Assembly (NCBI RefSeq): GCF_008806375.1
Contig: NZ_WAAT01000042.1
Location: forward strand, 1-64,000
Reading direction: 5' to 3'
Length of the DNA: 64,000 bases
Source: Pseudotamlana haliotis
GTDB taxonomy: Bacteria > Bacteroidota > Bacteroidia > Flavobacteriales > Flavobacteriaceae
The notes below the pieces were generated by a model, which saw only the letters and a program-made list of their open reading frames with translations, had not been told where the DNA came from and did no database searches. This document shows, one piece after another, positions 43,523 through 52,434 of this stretch (the first letter of the stretch is position 1; every line of letters begins with the position of its first letter). The position numbers were made by a program, and so were the translations under genes.

Positions 43523-44911
43523 ATGAAAAACATACAATCTTATATCACCGAAAACAAAGAACGCTTTTTAAACGAGCTTATTGAGCTGCTTAAAATCCCT
43601 TCTATAAGTGCAGATTCAGCATACAAAACAGACACTTTAAAAACAGCCGAAGCCGTTAAAACGAGCCTAGAAAAAGCTGGCTGTGACCATGTAGAAATCT
43701 GTGAAACCCCAGGAAATCCTATTGTATATGGCGAAAAAATAATAGACAAAAACCTACCTACAGTTCTAGTTTACGGTCATTACGATGTGCAACCACCAGA
43801 CCCAATAAATCTGTGGGATTCACCACCTTTCGAACCTGTTATTAAAACTACCGAGAAACATCCTGATGGGGCTATTTTTGCACGTGGCGCTTGTGATGAC
43901 AAAGGCCAAATGTACATGCATGTTAAAGCTTTAGAATTTATGACTAGCACCAACCAACTACCATGTAATGTAAAATTTATGATAGAAGGCGAAGAAGAAG
44001 TAGGCAGTGTCAACCTCGCTCCTTTCGTAAAAAATAACCATGAAAAATTAAAAAACGATGTCATTTTAATTTCCGACACCGGTATGATTGCTAACGACAC
44101 ACCATCAATCACCACAGGTTTACGTGGCTTAAGCTATGTTGAAGTTGAAGTGACTGGCCCAAATCGTGACTTGCACTCTGGATTATACGGTGGCGCGGTA
44201 GCTAACCCTATCAATATTTTAGCTAAGATGATTGCCTCTCTTCACGACGAGAACAATCACATTACTATTCCTGGTTTTTATGATAAAGTTGAAGAACTTT
44301 CTACGGAAGAACGTGCCGAAATGGCCAAGGCTCCTTTCAATTTAGAAAATTATAAAAAAGCTTTAGATATCGATGCGGTTTACGGCGAAAAAGAATTCTC
44401 AACCAACGAGAGAAACTCCATAAGACCAACTTTAGATGTGAATGGTATTTGGGGTGGCTACACCGGTGAAGGCGCTAAAACCGTGATTGCCAGCAAAGCT
44501 TATGCTAAAATCTCCATGCGTTTAGTACCAAATCAAGAATGGGAAGACATCACCAATTTATTTCAAAAGCATTTTGAAAACATTGCACCAGAGGGCGTAA
44601 AAGTTAAGGTAACGCCTCATCATGGCGGACAAGGTTATGTGACCCCAATAGACAGCATAGGTTATCAAGCCGCATCAAAAGCCTACGAAGACACCTTTGG
44701 AAAAACCCCTATACCACAACGTAGCGGAGGAAGTATTCCAATTGTATCCCTTTTTGAACAAGAATTAAAAAGTAAAACCATTTTAATGGGCTTTGGACTA
44801 GACAGCGACGCCATACATTCACCCAACGAGCATTTCGGTATTTGGAACTACCTGAAAGGCATAGAAACCATACCAGGGTTTTATAAATATTTTACCGAAT
44901 TATCTAAATAA
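43523..44911 (+). CDS. M20/M25/M40 family dipeptidase
   Basis: A 462-residue zinc exopeptidase (carnosinase/DUG1-like). Metal and catalytic motifs: VYGHYDVQPPDP (first metal His and Asp), ARGACDDKGQ (bridging Asp), IEGEEEVGS (catalytic Glu and metal Glu), ISDTGM (metal Asp), and the dimer-domain His in DLHSGLYGG; the last metal His is in IHSPNEH. No signal peptide, so cytoplasmic, cutting dipeptides or similar amides. Start chosen at ATG 43523 because a -7 promoter box overlaps the upstream ATG at 43496. Ends at the strong terminator 44981-45028. Confidence 0.94.
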   Translation: MKNIQSYITENKERFLNELIELLKIPSISADSAYKTDTLKTAEAVKTSLEKAGCDHVEICETPGNPIVYGEKIIDKNLPTVLVYGHYDVQPPDPINLWDSPPFEPVIKTTEKHPDGAIFARGACDDKGQMYMHVKALEFMTSTNQLPCNVKFMIEGEEEVGSVNLAPFVKNNHEKLKNDVILISDTGMIANDTPSITTGLRGLSYVEVEVTGPNRDLHSGLYGGAVANPINILAKMIASLHDENNHITIPGFYDKVEELSTEERAEMAKAPFNLENYKKALDIDAVYGEKEFSTNERNSIRPTLDVNGIWGGYTGEGAKTVIASKAYAKISMRLVPNQEWEDITNLFQKHFENIAPEGVKVKVTPHHGGQGYVTPIDSIGYQAASKAYEDTFGKTPIPQRSGGSIPIVSLFEQELKSKTILMGFGLDSDAIHSPNEHFGIWNYLKGIETIPGFYKYFTELSK

Positions 44912-44980
44912 TTAGGGTGTTACCAGCTTTCACTTTTTTATTAAGCAAAAACTTGTAACGGATAGCCCTAACACAATAAA

Positions 44981-45028
44981 AAAAACCATATAAGATTAGC
45001 TTGAGGCATATAATCTTATATGGTTTTT
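44981..45028. terminator. bidirectional terminator
   Basis: Perfect 18-bp inverted repeat (AAAAACCATATAAGATTA and its complement, 12-nt loop) with A- and T-tracts, between convergent dipeptidase (+) and STAS (-) genes. Confidence 0.88.
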
Positions 45029-45055
45029 ATTTATAAAACGGTTGAAGCGACTTAA

Positions 45056-45334
45056 TTAAGCAGCAACTTCAGCTTTAAAGTGGTCGTAAAGTTCTTTACA
45101 ACCATAACCAATAATTGAAAATTGTTTGTTTTTCATCAAAGCTTCAGCATGAAGTTTTGATAAGGCATCAACACCATGTTTATCCATACTTTCAATATCT
45201 TTAATACTAATGGTAAGGTTGTCTACAGAATCAAATATGTTATTGAACTCATCTTTGAAAATCTTAACATTGTTTTTGTTTAAAATGCCTTTTACTTTAA
45301 AAAAGTTGTTACAGCTGGTAATTTGTAAATCCAT
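45056..45334 (-). CDS. STAS-domain protein
   Basis: A 92-residue protein with the STAS fold: a first strand pair (LQITSCNNFFKVKGILNKNNVKIFKDEF), then 'SVDNLTISIKDIESMDKHGVDALSKLHAEALMKNKQFSIIGYG'. The place of the phosphorylatable Ser/Thr of SpoIIAA-type anti-anti-sigma factors reads ..ESMDKHGV.., so partner switching by phosphorylation is not certain. Stand-alone and monocistronic; no anti-sigma kinase or phosphatase gene nearby. Confidence 0.8.
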   Translation of the reverse strand: MDLQITSCNNFFKVKGILNKNNVKIFKDEFNNIFDSVDNLTISIKDIESMDKHGVDALSKLHAEALMKNKQFSIIGYGCKELYDHFKAEVAA

Positions 45335-45562
45335 GTTAAATGTGTTAAATGGTTAGACGATAAATGAAAACTCATCATAGGGTTGCCAAGTAAAAATAAT
45401 AAACCAAGGTACTATGCCTACTATTTTTTCGACCAAGGGATTTGAACATCAGACAAAAGGCGATTGCACACACAAATCATCGATGAGTAACCAAATAACT
45501 ACAAGATTTCATTACATTTACTACATCTTATACGTTACATTTATAACATTTAGATTTCTGAA

Positions 45563-45994
45563 ATGAAAAAGACAATCCTATCTCTATGTCTACTCTGTAC
45601 ATTTACTTGTTTTTCTCAACCTCAAAGCGATGCAGATAAAAAAGCCATATACAAAGTATTAAAAAACCAAAGATTAGCATGGTCTAAAAATAATATTGAA
45701 GCATACATGGCTGGTTACTGGAAAAGTGACTCACTTAAATTTTATAGCACAAACGGGGTAACAAAAGGCTGGGAAAACACATTAGAGCGCTACCTCAAAG
45801 CCTACCCTACAGAAGATCACACAGGGATATTAAGCTTCAAAATTAACGACATTTCTAAAATTAGTGATGATGCTTATTTCGTGTTAGGTGAATACCATAT
45901 TAAACGCGAATTAGGAAATGCTGATGGTATCTTTATGCTTGTTTTCAAAAAGATTAACGGCGAATGGAAAATTATTGCTGATACCTCTACTTAA
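45563..45994 (+). CDS. exported SnoaL-like/DUF4440 protein
   Basis: A 143-residue protein with signal peptide (MKKTILSLCLLCTFTCFSQ). The mature part is an NTF2-like cone: 'ADKKAIYKVLKNQRLAWSKNNIEAYMAGYWKSDSLKFYSTNGVTKGWENTLERYLKAYP' and 'DDAYFVLGEYHIKREL..DGIFMLVFKKINGEWKIIADTS', characteristic of the YybH/DUF4440 group. Usually ligand-binding; no enzyme activity can be claimed. It precedes the Crp-like gene by 27 bp and may be co-transcribed with it. Confidence 0.85.
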   Translation: MKKTILSLCLLCTFTCFSQPQSDADKKAIYKVLKNQRLAWSKNNIEAYMAGYWKSDSLKFYSTNGVTKGWENTLERYLKAYPTEDHTGILSFKINDISKISDDAYFVLGEYHIKRELGNADGIFMLVFKKINGEWKIIADTST

Positions 45995-46021
45995 AACTTA
46001 TAAACACCTTTTCTCAATTCA

Positions 46022-46600
46022 ATGAATCATGATACGTTAAAAAAAGCTTTAGAATCTTTTAACCTACTCACCCCTGCTGAAATTGACGACTTCATACAGG
46101 CAACAACCAACAAGCGGCTCAACAAATCTGAATATTTTATTAAAGCCGGTGAAACTTGTAAATCAGTAACTTTTGTTTTGTCTGGGCTTTTACGCTCCTA
46201 CCACACATCTGATAAAGGAGATGACCTTACCTATTGCATCACCTTTCCAAATAATTTTATGACGGCCTATTCCTCATTTTTAACAAATCAACCTACCCAA
46301 GAAAACATACAGGCAATTACAGATACAGAACTACTAAGCATCCCTAAAGATAAAATTGAAAACTTAGCGAAAACGAGCCTAAATTGGCTACACTTTCAAA
46401 AAATTATTGCAGAACAGCAATACATTGAATTAGAAAAGAGAATCTTTCTTTTGCAAGGCACCAGTGCTACAAAACGTTATGCAGACTTACTAAAAAACCA
46501 ACCAAACTACATACAGCACATCCCCTTACAGTATTTAGCTTCTTACTTAGGTGTTTCACAAAGACATTTAAGTCGAATACGCAAAGATTTTCCTTTTTAG
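46022..46600 (+). CDS. Crp/Fnr family transcriptional regulator
   Basis: A 192-residue regulator: N-terminal cyclic-nucleotide-binding-type jelly roll (EYFIKAGETCKSVTFVLSGLLRSYHTSDKGDDLTYCITFPNNFMTAYSSF) and a C-terminal winged helix (HIPLQYLASYLGVSQRHLSRIRKDF). No Cys cluster for an FeS center and no typical cAMP-binding Arg-Ser pair, as in many Bacteroidota members. The quinone reductase-like gene starts 66 bp downstream in the same direction and is a likely target. Confidence 0.92.
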   Translation: MNHDTLKKALESFNLLTPAEIDDFIQATTNKRLNKSEYFIKAGETCKSVTFVLSGLLRSYHTSDKGDDLTYCITFPNNFMTAYSSFLTNQPTQENIQAITDTELLSIPKDKIENLAKTSLNWLHFQKIIAEQQYIELEKRIFLLQGTSATKRYADLLKNQPNYIQHIPLQYLASYLGVSQRHLSRIRKDFPF

Positions 46601-46633
46601 ACATTTGTCCTAAATAATAGAAAAATCAGGGTG

Positions 46634-46641
46634 TAATTTTG
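46634..46641 (+). promoter_or_regulatory. -7 box before the quinone reductase-like gene
   Basis: TAATTTTG, a perfect TAnnTTTG, 25 bp before the ATG at 46666. A short inverted repeat GACA-TT-TGTC at 46600-46609 could be a regulator site for the adjacent Crp-like protein. Confidence 0.45.
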
Positions 46642-46665
46642 TCTTTCAATCAAAAAAGATAAAAA

Positions 46666-47247
46666 ATGTCAAAAAAAATACTCATCATAAACGGCCATCC
46701 CAATAAGGAAAGTTTAAACTTTGCATTTGCAAAGGCATATAAAAAAGGAGCCATAGGGGCGCATGCCGAGGTTCAAGAAATAATCATTTCAGATTTAAAC
46801 TTTAATCCAAATCTTGAATCCGGCTTTCAAAAAAGAACCGAATTAGAGCCAGATCTTTTAGCTTCTTGGGAAAAAATCAAGTGGGCAGACCACTTGGTTT
46901 GGATACATCCTGTTTGGTGGGGAGGGTTACCAGCACTTCTCAAAGGATTTATAGACAGGTTGTTTTTACCAGGTTTCACTTTTCAATATAAAGAAAACTC
47001 TATGTTTTGGGATAAATTATTAAAAGGAAAAACGTCTCACATTATCACCACACTCGATCAACCCAGCTGGTATTACAGACTCTTTTATGGAAGACCAAGT
47101 GTAAACCAACTAAAAAAATCAACCTTAAAATTTTGCGGCATTAATTCTGTTAAAGTGTCCTATTTCGGTATTATTAAAAATTCAGATATTGTTTTGAGGC
47201 AAAAATGGATCGCTAAAGTGGAAAAGTTAGGCAGGCAACTAAAATAA
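46666..47247 (+). CDS. NAD(P)H-dependent quinone reductase-like flavoprotein
   Basis: A 193-residue flavodoxin-fold protein (NQO1/MdaB type) that would transfer hydride from NAD(P)H through FMN/FAD to quinones. Visible: ILIINGHPNKESLNFAFAKAY (phosphate-binding loop, residues 4-24), WADHLVWIHPVWWGGLPALLKGFIDRLFLPGFTF (flavin and dimer contact) and GKTSHIITTLDQPSWYYRL. No export signal. It follows the Crp-like regulator with its own promoter box. Confidence 0.9.
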   Translation: MSKKILIINGHPNKESLNFAFAKAYKKGAIGAHAEVQEIIISDLNFNPNLESGFQKRTELEPDLLASWEKIKWADHLVWIHPVWWGGLPALLKGFIDRLFLPGFTFQYKENSMFWDKLLKGKTSHIITTLDQPSWYYRLFYGRPSVNQLKKSTLKFCGINSVKVSYFGIIKNSDIVLRQKWIAKVEKLGRQLK

Positions 47248-47265
47248 AACACCACCCTAAAACCA

Positions 47266-47844
47266 CTACAACTTCTTTACATAATCAGTAATTATCACAA
47301 TCTGCTGTGCGCCAACTTTACCCTCAATGTATTTGTCGTTTTCACGATCTAAACGAATGTTTCTAACTGCCGTACCTTGTTTAGCCACTAAACTAGATCC
47401 TTTAACTTTAAGGTCTTTAATAAGCACAACCGAATCGCCGTTATCTAAAACAACACCGTTTACATCACGATGTATAATTTTATTAGCCTCATCCTCATGC
47501 TCGCCAGTTGCTCGGGCTAAAGCCAGTGCTTCGTCATCTAAATACATCATATCAACCAAATCTTTTGGCCAACCTTCATTTCGTAAACGTTGCAACATAC
47601 GCCAAGCCATAATTTGCACAGCCACATGCTCATTCCACATGCTATCGTTTAAACAACGCCAGTGGTTGGGGTCCATATCTACGCGCTCTTCAATTTGGTC
47701 CAAACAGGTTTTACAAACCAAAACATCATTAGCCACATTTTCATTTAATGATGGCGGAATGGTATACTGTGATAAATCATCGTTTGCTGCACATAACTCG
47801 CAGGTAGAGTTACTTCGTTCTTGCAATGTTTGTAAAACGCTCAT
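47266..47844 (-). CDS. PhnA-type zinc-ribbon protein
   Basis: A 192-residue protein of the PhnA/YjdM family. N-terminal zinc ribbon with CELC (about residues 15-18) and VCKTCL (about 43-48), and a C-terminal SH3-like PhnA domain (RDVNGVVLDNGDSVVLIKDLKVKGSSLVAKQGTAVRNIRLDRENDKYIEGKVGAQQIVIITDYVKK). Despite the name, no phosphonate breakdown activity is established for this family. Convergent with the flavoprotein gene. Confidence 0.92.
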   Translation of the reverse strand: MSVLQTLQERSNSTCELCAANDDLSQYTIPPSLNENVANDVLVCKTCLDQIEERVDMDPNHWRCLNDSMWNEHVAVQIMAWRMLQRLRNEGWPKDLVDMMYLDDEALALARATGEHEDEANKIIHRDVNGVVLDNGDSVVLIKDLKVKGSSLVAKQGTAVRNIRLDRENDKYIEGKVGAQQIVIITDYVKKL

Positions 47845-47923
47845 AGGTATAACAATTTAGACTGTAAAAATACAGCTAAATAAAACCTTCAGCAAATTTA
47901 ACCTCAGTCAACCTATCAAATAA

Positions 47924-48745
47924 CTACTTAGAAAGTCCTGACACAAAAGTATACACATTATCTGTATGCGTACCAACAAAATACTTACGAACCATTTCTT
48001 GGTGTTTTTCCAAGGCAGCATCACTTTGCCATACGTTCTTTTCTAATTCACGAAGGTTTTGAAACATTTTATCTAAATCAGAAATAGACGACAAAAAATA
48101 AGCGTTTTTCAATTCACTTCCATTAGCACCCCAAGCATGTCTATAAGTGAAAAATCCCTTTATTAAGTTGTTATCTTTTACCATTTTATCAAAATCATCT
48201 TGTAGTACACCTATAACTTCCTCTGTTTTACCATCTTCAGGAAAAGTTAAATATTGCGTACGCACATAACAAACCATATCATGCGACCAATCTTTGATTT
48301 CTTTCATAATAGGAAGCACAGAATAAATCTCGTCTGAATGATCATGACTGTAAAATGAGCGCTGCTTTTTCTTAAATTCTTTGAGTTTTTGTTCATTTCC
48401 CCAAGCAGCCTTTTCTAATTCAAGATTTCGCTGTGCTGCTTTTTCAATAGCCATCCATGAGCCATAAACTCGCACCAATATTAATTCACCACTGCTTCCA
48501 GACAACTGAGGTTTATAAAAAGAAGAGGCTAATATGTACTCGTTCTTTTTAATTACTTTTTCTAAATACTCTTGTTCTATGGCTTTCCATTCATCCATAT
48601 CAATATTGGTCTTATCTTGATTCCAACTCAGGGTAGTAGAAGTCATGTACTTTGGTGTTTGCGTCGATTGGGCTAAAACGGTTTCGGAGTAAAACAACAT
48701 GAGCAGAACTGCCATGCATGTTAAGCTGTTTTTAATAGTTTTCAT
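47924..48745 (-). CDS. exported protein of unknown function
   Basis: A 273-residue protein with signal peptide (MKTIKNSLTCMAVLLMLFYSETVLAQ). The mature part is helical, with two similar halves: 'KNEYILASSFYKPQLSGSSGELILVRVYGSWMAIEKAAQRNLELEKAAW' and 'DNNLIKGFFTYRHAWGANGSELKNAYFLSSISDLDKMFQNLRELEKNVW', each ending in 'E(L/K)xxx(Q/K)xx.RKYF..(H)xDxVYxxxS/P'. The internal duplication suggests a dimeric alpha/beta-barrel-like fold (NIPSNAP/ABM type), but I do not recognise the family. Monocistronic. Confidence 0.75.
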   Translation of the reverse strand: MKTIKNSLTCMAVLLMLFYSETVLAQSTQTPKYMTSTTLSWNQDKTNIDMDEWKAIEQEYLEKVIKKNEYILASSFYKPQLSGSSGELILVRVYGSWMAIEKAAQRNLELEKAAWGNEQKLKEFKKKQRSFYSHDHSDEIYSVLPIMKEIKDWSHDMVCYVRTQYLTFPEDGKTEEVIGVLQDDFDKMVKDNNLIKGFFTYRHAWGANGSELKNAYFLSSISDLDKMFQNLRELEKNVWQSDAALEKHQEMVRKYFVGTHTDNVYTFVSGLSK

Positions 48746-48863
48746 AATCCATCTAAAATTAAAGTTAATAAATACGACTTTAAGATATGGGGCGATGATT
48801 ACACTATTAATAAGGTTTTGATTTTCAGAGAGATACTAAAGATACAACAAATATTCTTCGGTT

Positions 48864-49232
48864 TTATAAACTCTTCAAGTTTGTTTGCATTTTTTTAGTC
48901 ATTCCTTGTACTACCATGTCGTAAGAATGATCTATTAATGATTTTATGAGTTCGGGATTTAAACCACCTTCATTGAGATATAAGGTATTCCAATGTTTTT
49001 TATTCATATGATAACCAGCACGAATACTTGGGTACGATTCCCGCAGTTCTAAAGCATATTCAGGTTTAGCCTTTAAGTTTATTGCTGCTTCACCTTCTTC
49101 CCATTTTTTTAATGAAATTAAAGCGTACATTTTACCTAATATTTTAAACACTAAAGTGTGTTCATCAAAAGGAAAATCTTCTGTAACACCTTTTTTGTTT
49201 AAGCAATAGCTTCTAATTTGTTCTATATCCAT
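48864..49232 (-). CDS. MmcQ/YjbR family protein
   Basis: A 122-residue protein with the CyaY-like MmcQ/YjbR fold: 'YCLNKKGVTEDFPFDEHTLVFKILGKMYALISL', 'AINLKAKPEYALELRESYPSIRAGYHMNKKHWNTLYL' and 'LIKSLIDHSYDMVVQGM'. These small proteins are annotated as DNA-binding from a structure, but the role is unknown. Full length. It starts 17 bp after the cyclase gene stop on the same strand and may be co-transcribed. Confidence 0.9.
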   Translation of the reverse strand: MDIEQIRSYCLNKKGVTEDFPFDEHTLVFKILGKMYALISLKKWEEGEAAINLKAKPEYALELRESYPSIRAGYHMNKKHWNTLYLNEGGLNPELIKSLIDHSYDMVVQGMTKKMQTNLKSL

Positions 49233-49249
49233 GATAACCCTTGTTTTAT

Positions 49250-50005
49250 TTAACTCATTACATTATACAAAATAGGTTTGCTAGGACTTGCATCATTTTC
49301 AAAAGGAGCTATTTGTAAATTTAAAAAGTACTCGCCATCTTTAACATGGTTTGGCACATAAATAAACTCAGTTATGGTTGCATCTAAACGCAATTTTCCG
49401 CTGGTATTCCAAAAAGCATTGTGAGCCAAAAGCAAACATTCATCCTTTTCTTTATCAACACTTGGCACATCTACCAAGAGATGTTTAATTCCTTTTTCTC
49501 TTAGATAAATTGCAGCATCTTCCAACATATAAGTAGGGTTAGTATGAGAGTAATGTGCTGACAGTTTCTCCTTTGTATTGGGGATGGTACGTATCACTAC
49601 AGCATCACGTTTTTTGTTCCCTAAGGCAAACTTGAGCTGCTTTTTAGAAATCACAAAATCACCATTTAACCGCTCTGGAGCTACAGTTATTACTTCTGCT
49701 AAAAAGAAAAATGTACACAACTGCTGGTTTATGGAATGTACTTTTTCTGTTATATGACCTACACATTCCGTGTGTGTTCCGTGGGCATGCGGATTAAAAC
49801 TAATCGTATTAAAATTAATACAGGCCCCATCCTTCACCGAAATTTTCTGATCACCATCTTCAACTGGTTCGATGATAGGCGCATCAACATACCAGGCACG
49901 CACATTTTCTTCTGAAGCCCGTAGCGGAATAGAAATATCAATAGGTTTGTTTAAATTTATCTGAAGTTTTCGGGAGTTGTATTGGATTGTAGCATTCATA
50001 TCCAA
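49250..50005 (-). CDS. cyclase family protein (kynurenine formamidase-like)
   Basis: A 251-residue metal-dependent hydrolase of the cyclase/KynB superfamily. The metal-binding motif HxGTHxE is present (NPHAHGTHTECVGH, about residues 71-84). Further: 'AVVIRTIP', 'NPTYMLEDAAIYLREKGIKHLLVDVPSVDKEKDE' and the substrate side 'LLLAHNAFW'. Family members open cyclic or formylated amides; the substrate here is not predictable because there are no tryptophan-pathway neighbours. It lies 7 bp after hemW on the same strand. Confidence 0.85.
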   Translation of the reverse strand: MDMNATIQYNSRKLQINLNKPIDISIPLRASEENVRAWYVDAPIIEPVEDGDQKISVKDGACINFNTISFNPHAHGTHTECVGHITEKVHSINQQLCTFFFLAEVITVAPERLNGDFVISKKQLKFALGNKKRDAVVIRTIPNTKEKLSAHYSHTNPTYMLEDAAIYLREKGIKHLLVDVPSVDKEKDECLLLAHNAFWNTSGKLRLDATITEFIYVPNHVKDGEYFLNLQIAPFENDASPSKPILYNVMS

Positions 50006-50011
50006 ATATAA

Positions 50012-51163
50012 TCAAATCATAAACAGTTCTGAAGCAATTCCATCAATTAAAAATTTGCCTTTTTGTGTGGCTTTTAGTCGTTGTATCGGTTTGTTTAGCT
50101 CGTTAACATCGTTGGAAACAACTAACAGGCCCTCCTTAATAAAGTTTTTGGATTGTTTTTTCAAATGCATAAGAAAATCAACTCCAAATTCAGTTTCAAC
50201 ACGATTTAGCGCTACACCCCAAATGGTTCGTAAACCCGTCATCATATACTCGTTAAACCGATCTTCTTGAGATAAATTCTCACTGGTATTTGGTAAAACC
50301 CCATTTTCGATACCTGCAATGTATTTGGTGTTATTAGAAACATTCCAAAAGCGCTTATTATCAAAAAAAGAATGCGCCGATGGCCCAATACCCAAATAGG
50401 GCTTCCCTTGCCAGTAACTTGTATTATGCTTTGAAAAATATTGAGGCTTCCCAAAATTTGATATTTCATAGTGCACAAAACCTGCTGCTTCGGTACGTTT
50501 TACCAAATGATTAAAATGCGCTAAGGCTAAATCTTCATCGATAGGCGGAAACACCACCTTTTGAACAAAGGTCGCTAAGGCTGTTTTCGGCTCGATGGTT
50601 AAGGCGTAACTTGAAATATGATTCACCCCAAACTGAAAAGCTTGCTCTAAATTAGCGTTCCACTTTTCTAAACTCATATTTGGAATCCCGTAAATTAAAT
50701 CGATAGTAATATTATCAAAATAACGCGTAGCTTCTTCCAAGCAAGCCTTCGCTTCATTGGCATTATGCGCACGATTCATGGTTTTTAAATCATCTTCAAA
50801 AAAAGATTGAATGCCTATACTCAATCTGTTTATAGGCGACTTAGCCAGTTCCTGGATGCTATTTTTGGTTAAATCATCTGGATTGGCCTCAAGTGTGATT
50901 TCAGGCTGTTTAATAACCGTATAATTTTTATAAACCGTTTCTATAAGCAACTGAAGCTCATCATTTGATAATAAACTGGGGGTACCACCACCAAAATAAA
51001 TGGTTTCAATGGTTTCATTCTGAAAAACCTTCTGCTGGATTTCAAGTTCCTTGACTAAGGCCAGAATGAGCTCATCTTTCTTTTTTAAGGATGTTGAAAA
51101 GTGAAAATCACAGTAAAAACAAGCCTGTTTACAAAACGGAATGTGAATATAAATACCAGCCAT
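50012..51163 (-). CDS. hemW: HemW-type radical SAM heme chaperone
   Basis: A 383-residue radical SAM protein. The 4Fe-4S motif is CKQACFYC (Cys11, Cys15, Cys18), preceded by YIHIPF as in HemN/HemW; GGGTPSLL binds SAM. The HemN C-terminal domain (FNEYMMTGLRTIWGV) is present. It lacks the extra N-terminal part and the fourth Cys of true oxygen-independent coproporphyrinogen oxidase (CxxxCxxC without a further Cys), so the heme chaperone HemW is the better name. It follows ruvC by 13 bp. Confidence 0.93.
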   Translation of the reverse strand: MAGIYIHIPFCKQACFYCDFHFSTSLKKKDELILALVKELEIQQKVFQNETIETIYFGGGTPSLLSNDELQLLIETVYKNYTVIKQPEITLEANPDDLTKNSIQELAKSPINRLSIGIQSFFEDDLKTMNRAHNANEAKACLEEATRYFDNITIDLIYGIPNMSLEKWNANLEQAFQFGVNHISSYALTIEPKTALATFVQKVVFPPIDEDLALAHFNHLVKRTEAAGFVHYEISNFGKPQYFSKHNTSYWQGKPYLGIGPSAHSFFDNKRFWNVSNNTKYIAGIENGVLPNTSENLSQEDRFNEYMMTGLRTIWGVALNRVETEFGVDFLMHLKKQSKNFIKEGLLVVSNDVNELNKPIQRLKATQKGKFLIDGIASELFMI

Positions 51164-51176
51164 GAGCTTATGGAGA

Positions 51177-51725
51177 TTAACCTATTTTATTAGGATTCTT
51201 CTTTACAAAAGCATCCCAACCTGAGTAGCTTTTCCCCACAGTCACACGACCTGAGTTGTAGAAGTGACACACCGCTGCAGCAAGCCCATCGGTAGAATCT
51301 AAGTTTTTAGGTAAGGTTTTAAGCCCTAGTAAACTTTGAAGCATTTTAGCCACTTGCTCTTTACTCGCATTTCCGTTACCGGTAATGGCCATTTTTATTT
51401 TTTTAGGTAAGTATTCGGTAATCGGAATTTCGCGACTTAAACCCGCAGCCATAGCCACACCTTGGGCACGACCTAGTTTAAGCATACTTTGTACATTTTT
51501 ACCGAAAAAAGGGGCTTCAATAGCGATTTCATCTGGATTGTGTGTATCGATAAGCTCGATGGTACGCTCGAAAATAAGTTTTAATTTGATGTAATGGTCG
51601 CTGTACTTTTTTAAATCCAACTCATTGAGCTGCAAAAAGTGCATGTTTTTACCCACCACTTTTATAAGTCCGAACCCCATTATAGTGGTTCCAGGATCTA
51701 TTCCTAAAATTATTCTTTCCTGCAT
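51177..51725 (-). CDS. ruvC: Holliday junction endonuclease RuvC
   Basis: A 182-residue RuvC nuclease that resolves Holliday junctions. Catalytic acidic residues are in IILGIDPGTTIMGFG (Asp10), IAIEAPFFGKN (Glu) and the C-terminal STDGLAAAVCHFYN (Asp pair region). Length normal for the family. Its start overlaps the last base of the outer-membrane gene stop, so it is co-transcribed with that gene and followed by hemW. Confidence 0.96.
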   Translation of the reverse strand: MQERIILGIDPGTTIMGFGLIKVVGKNMHFLQLNELDLKKYSDHYIKLKLIFERTIELIDTHNPDEIAIEAPFFGKNVQSMLKLGRAQGVAMAAGLSREIPITEYLPKKIKMAITGNGNASKEQVAKMLQSLLGLKTLPKNLDSTDGLAAAVCHFYNSGRVTVGKSYSGWDAFVKKNPNKIG

Positions 51726-52363
51726 TAATCATTACAATAGTAACAGCCGCTTAGCGAAATAGACGCTCCAATTGTTACAGTTAACATATCACCATTGAAA
51801 GCACCAAAACCGTCTGAAGGTTGGTCAAATGCTTTTCCAAAGCCAAAGATATAAGAACCATCCAAATAAATAGATAAAACGTCGTTAATACCGTAGTGAA
51901 ATTCCATTCCCGCCATGGCGTTGAAAAAGTTTAACTTATTTTCACCATACACATCCAAAGGTCTCACCATTGAATAACCTGGCCCAGCATGTATAAATGT
52001 GGCCATACGCGGCGAAAAGCGAATAATATCAGAAGCGTCATAAACCCCTTGTAAATTTAATCGGATGTAGTTGCTTTTAAATGCATTAGAATCCTTATCG
52101 TTTGAGAAACGATTATAGCCTAAATCTAATTTAGCACCAAACTTATGAGATAGCATATACTGCAAGCCTAAGTTTATGGTTGGGAAATTTATTGGCTTGG
52201 CCTCAAAACCATCAACAAACCCTTGAGCCATCGGGCTATTAATTCCTGTTGCAAATTGTACTTTAAAAGTACTCGTATTATCTTGAGCTTGAGTGAAACC
52301 AAACCAAAAAAACAGGATAGCAACTACCCATGAACTCTTAATTTTTTTAAAATAAGCAATCAT
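51725..52363 (-). CDS. outer-membrane beta-barrel protein
   Basis: A 212-residue exported protein: signal peptide (KIKSSWVVAILFFWFGFTQAQ), then regular amphipathic strands: FKVQFATGINSPM, INLGLQYMLSHKFGAKLDLGYNRF, NYIRLNLQGVYDAS, ATFIHAGPGYSMV, AMAGMEFHYGINDVLSIYLDGSYIFGF, MLTVTIGASISLSG, an eight-stranded OmpA/OMP_b-brl-like barrel. The C-terminal Cys pair (GCYYCND) is unusual for this class. First gene of the operon with ruvC and hemW; divergent from the flippase-like gene with a small gap. Confidence 0.85.
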   Translation of the reverse strand: MIAYFKKIKSSWVVAILFFWFGFTQAQDNTSTFKVQFATGINSPMAQGFVDGFEAKPINFPTINLGLQYMLSHKFGAKLDLGYNRFSNDKDSNAFKSNYIRLNLQGVYDASDIIRFSPRMATFIHAGPGYSMVRPLDVYGENKLNFFNAMAGMEFHYGINDVLSIYLDGSYIFGFGKAFDQPSDGFGAFNGDMLTVTIGASISLSGCYYCND

Positions 52364-52434
52364 TACGTAATATTGATTTAATTTGCACCATTATCGTACA
52401 GACTCTATCATACAAAACCAAGCACTTCCTTTTT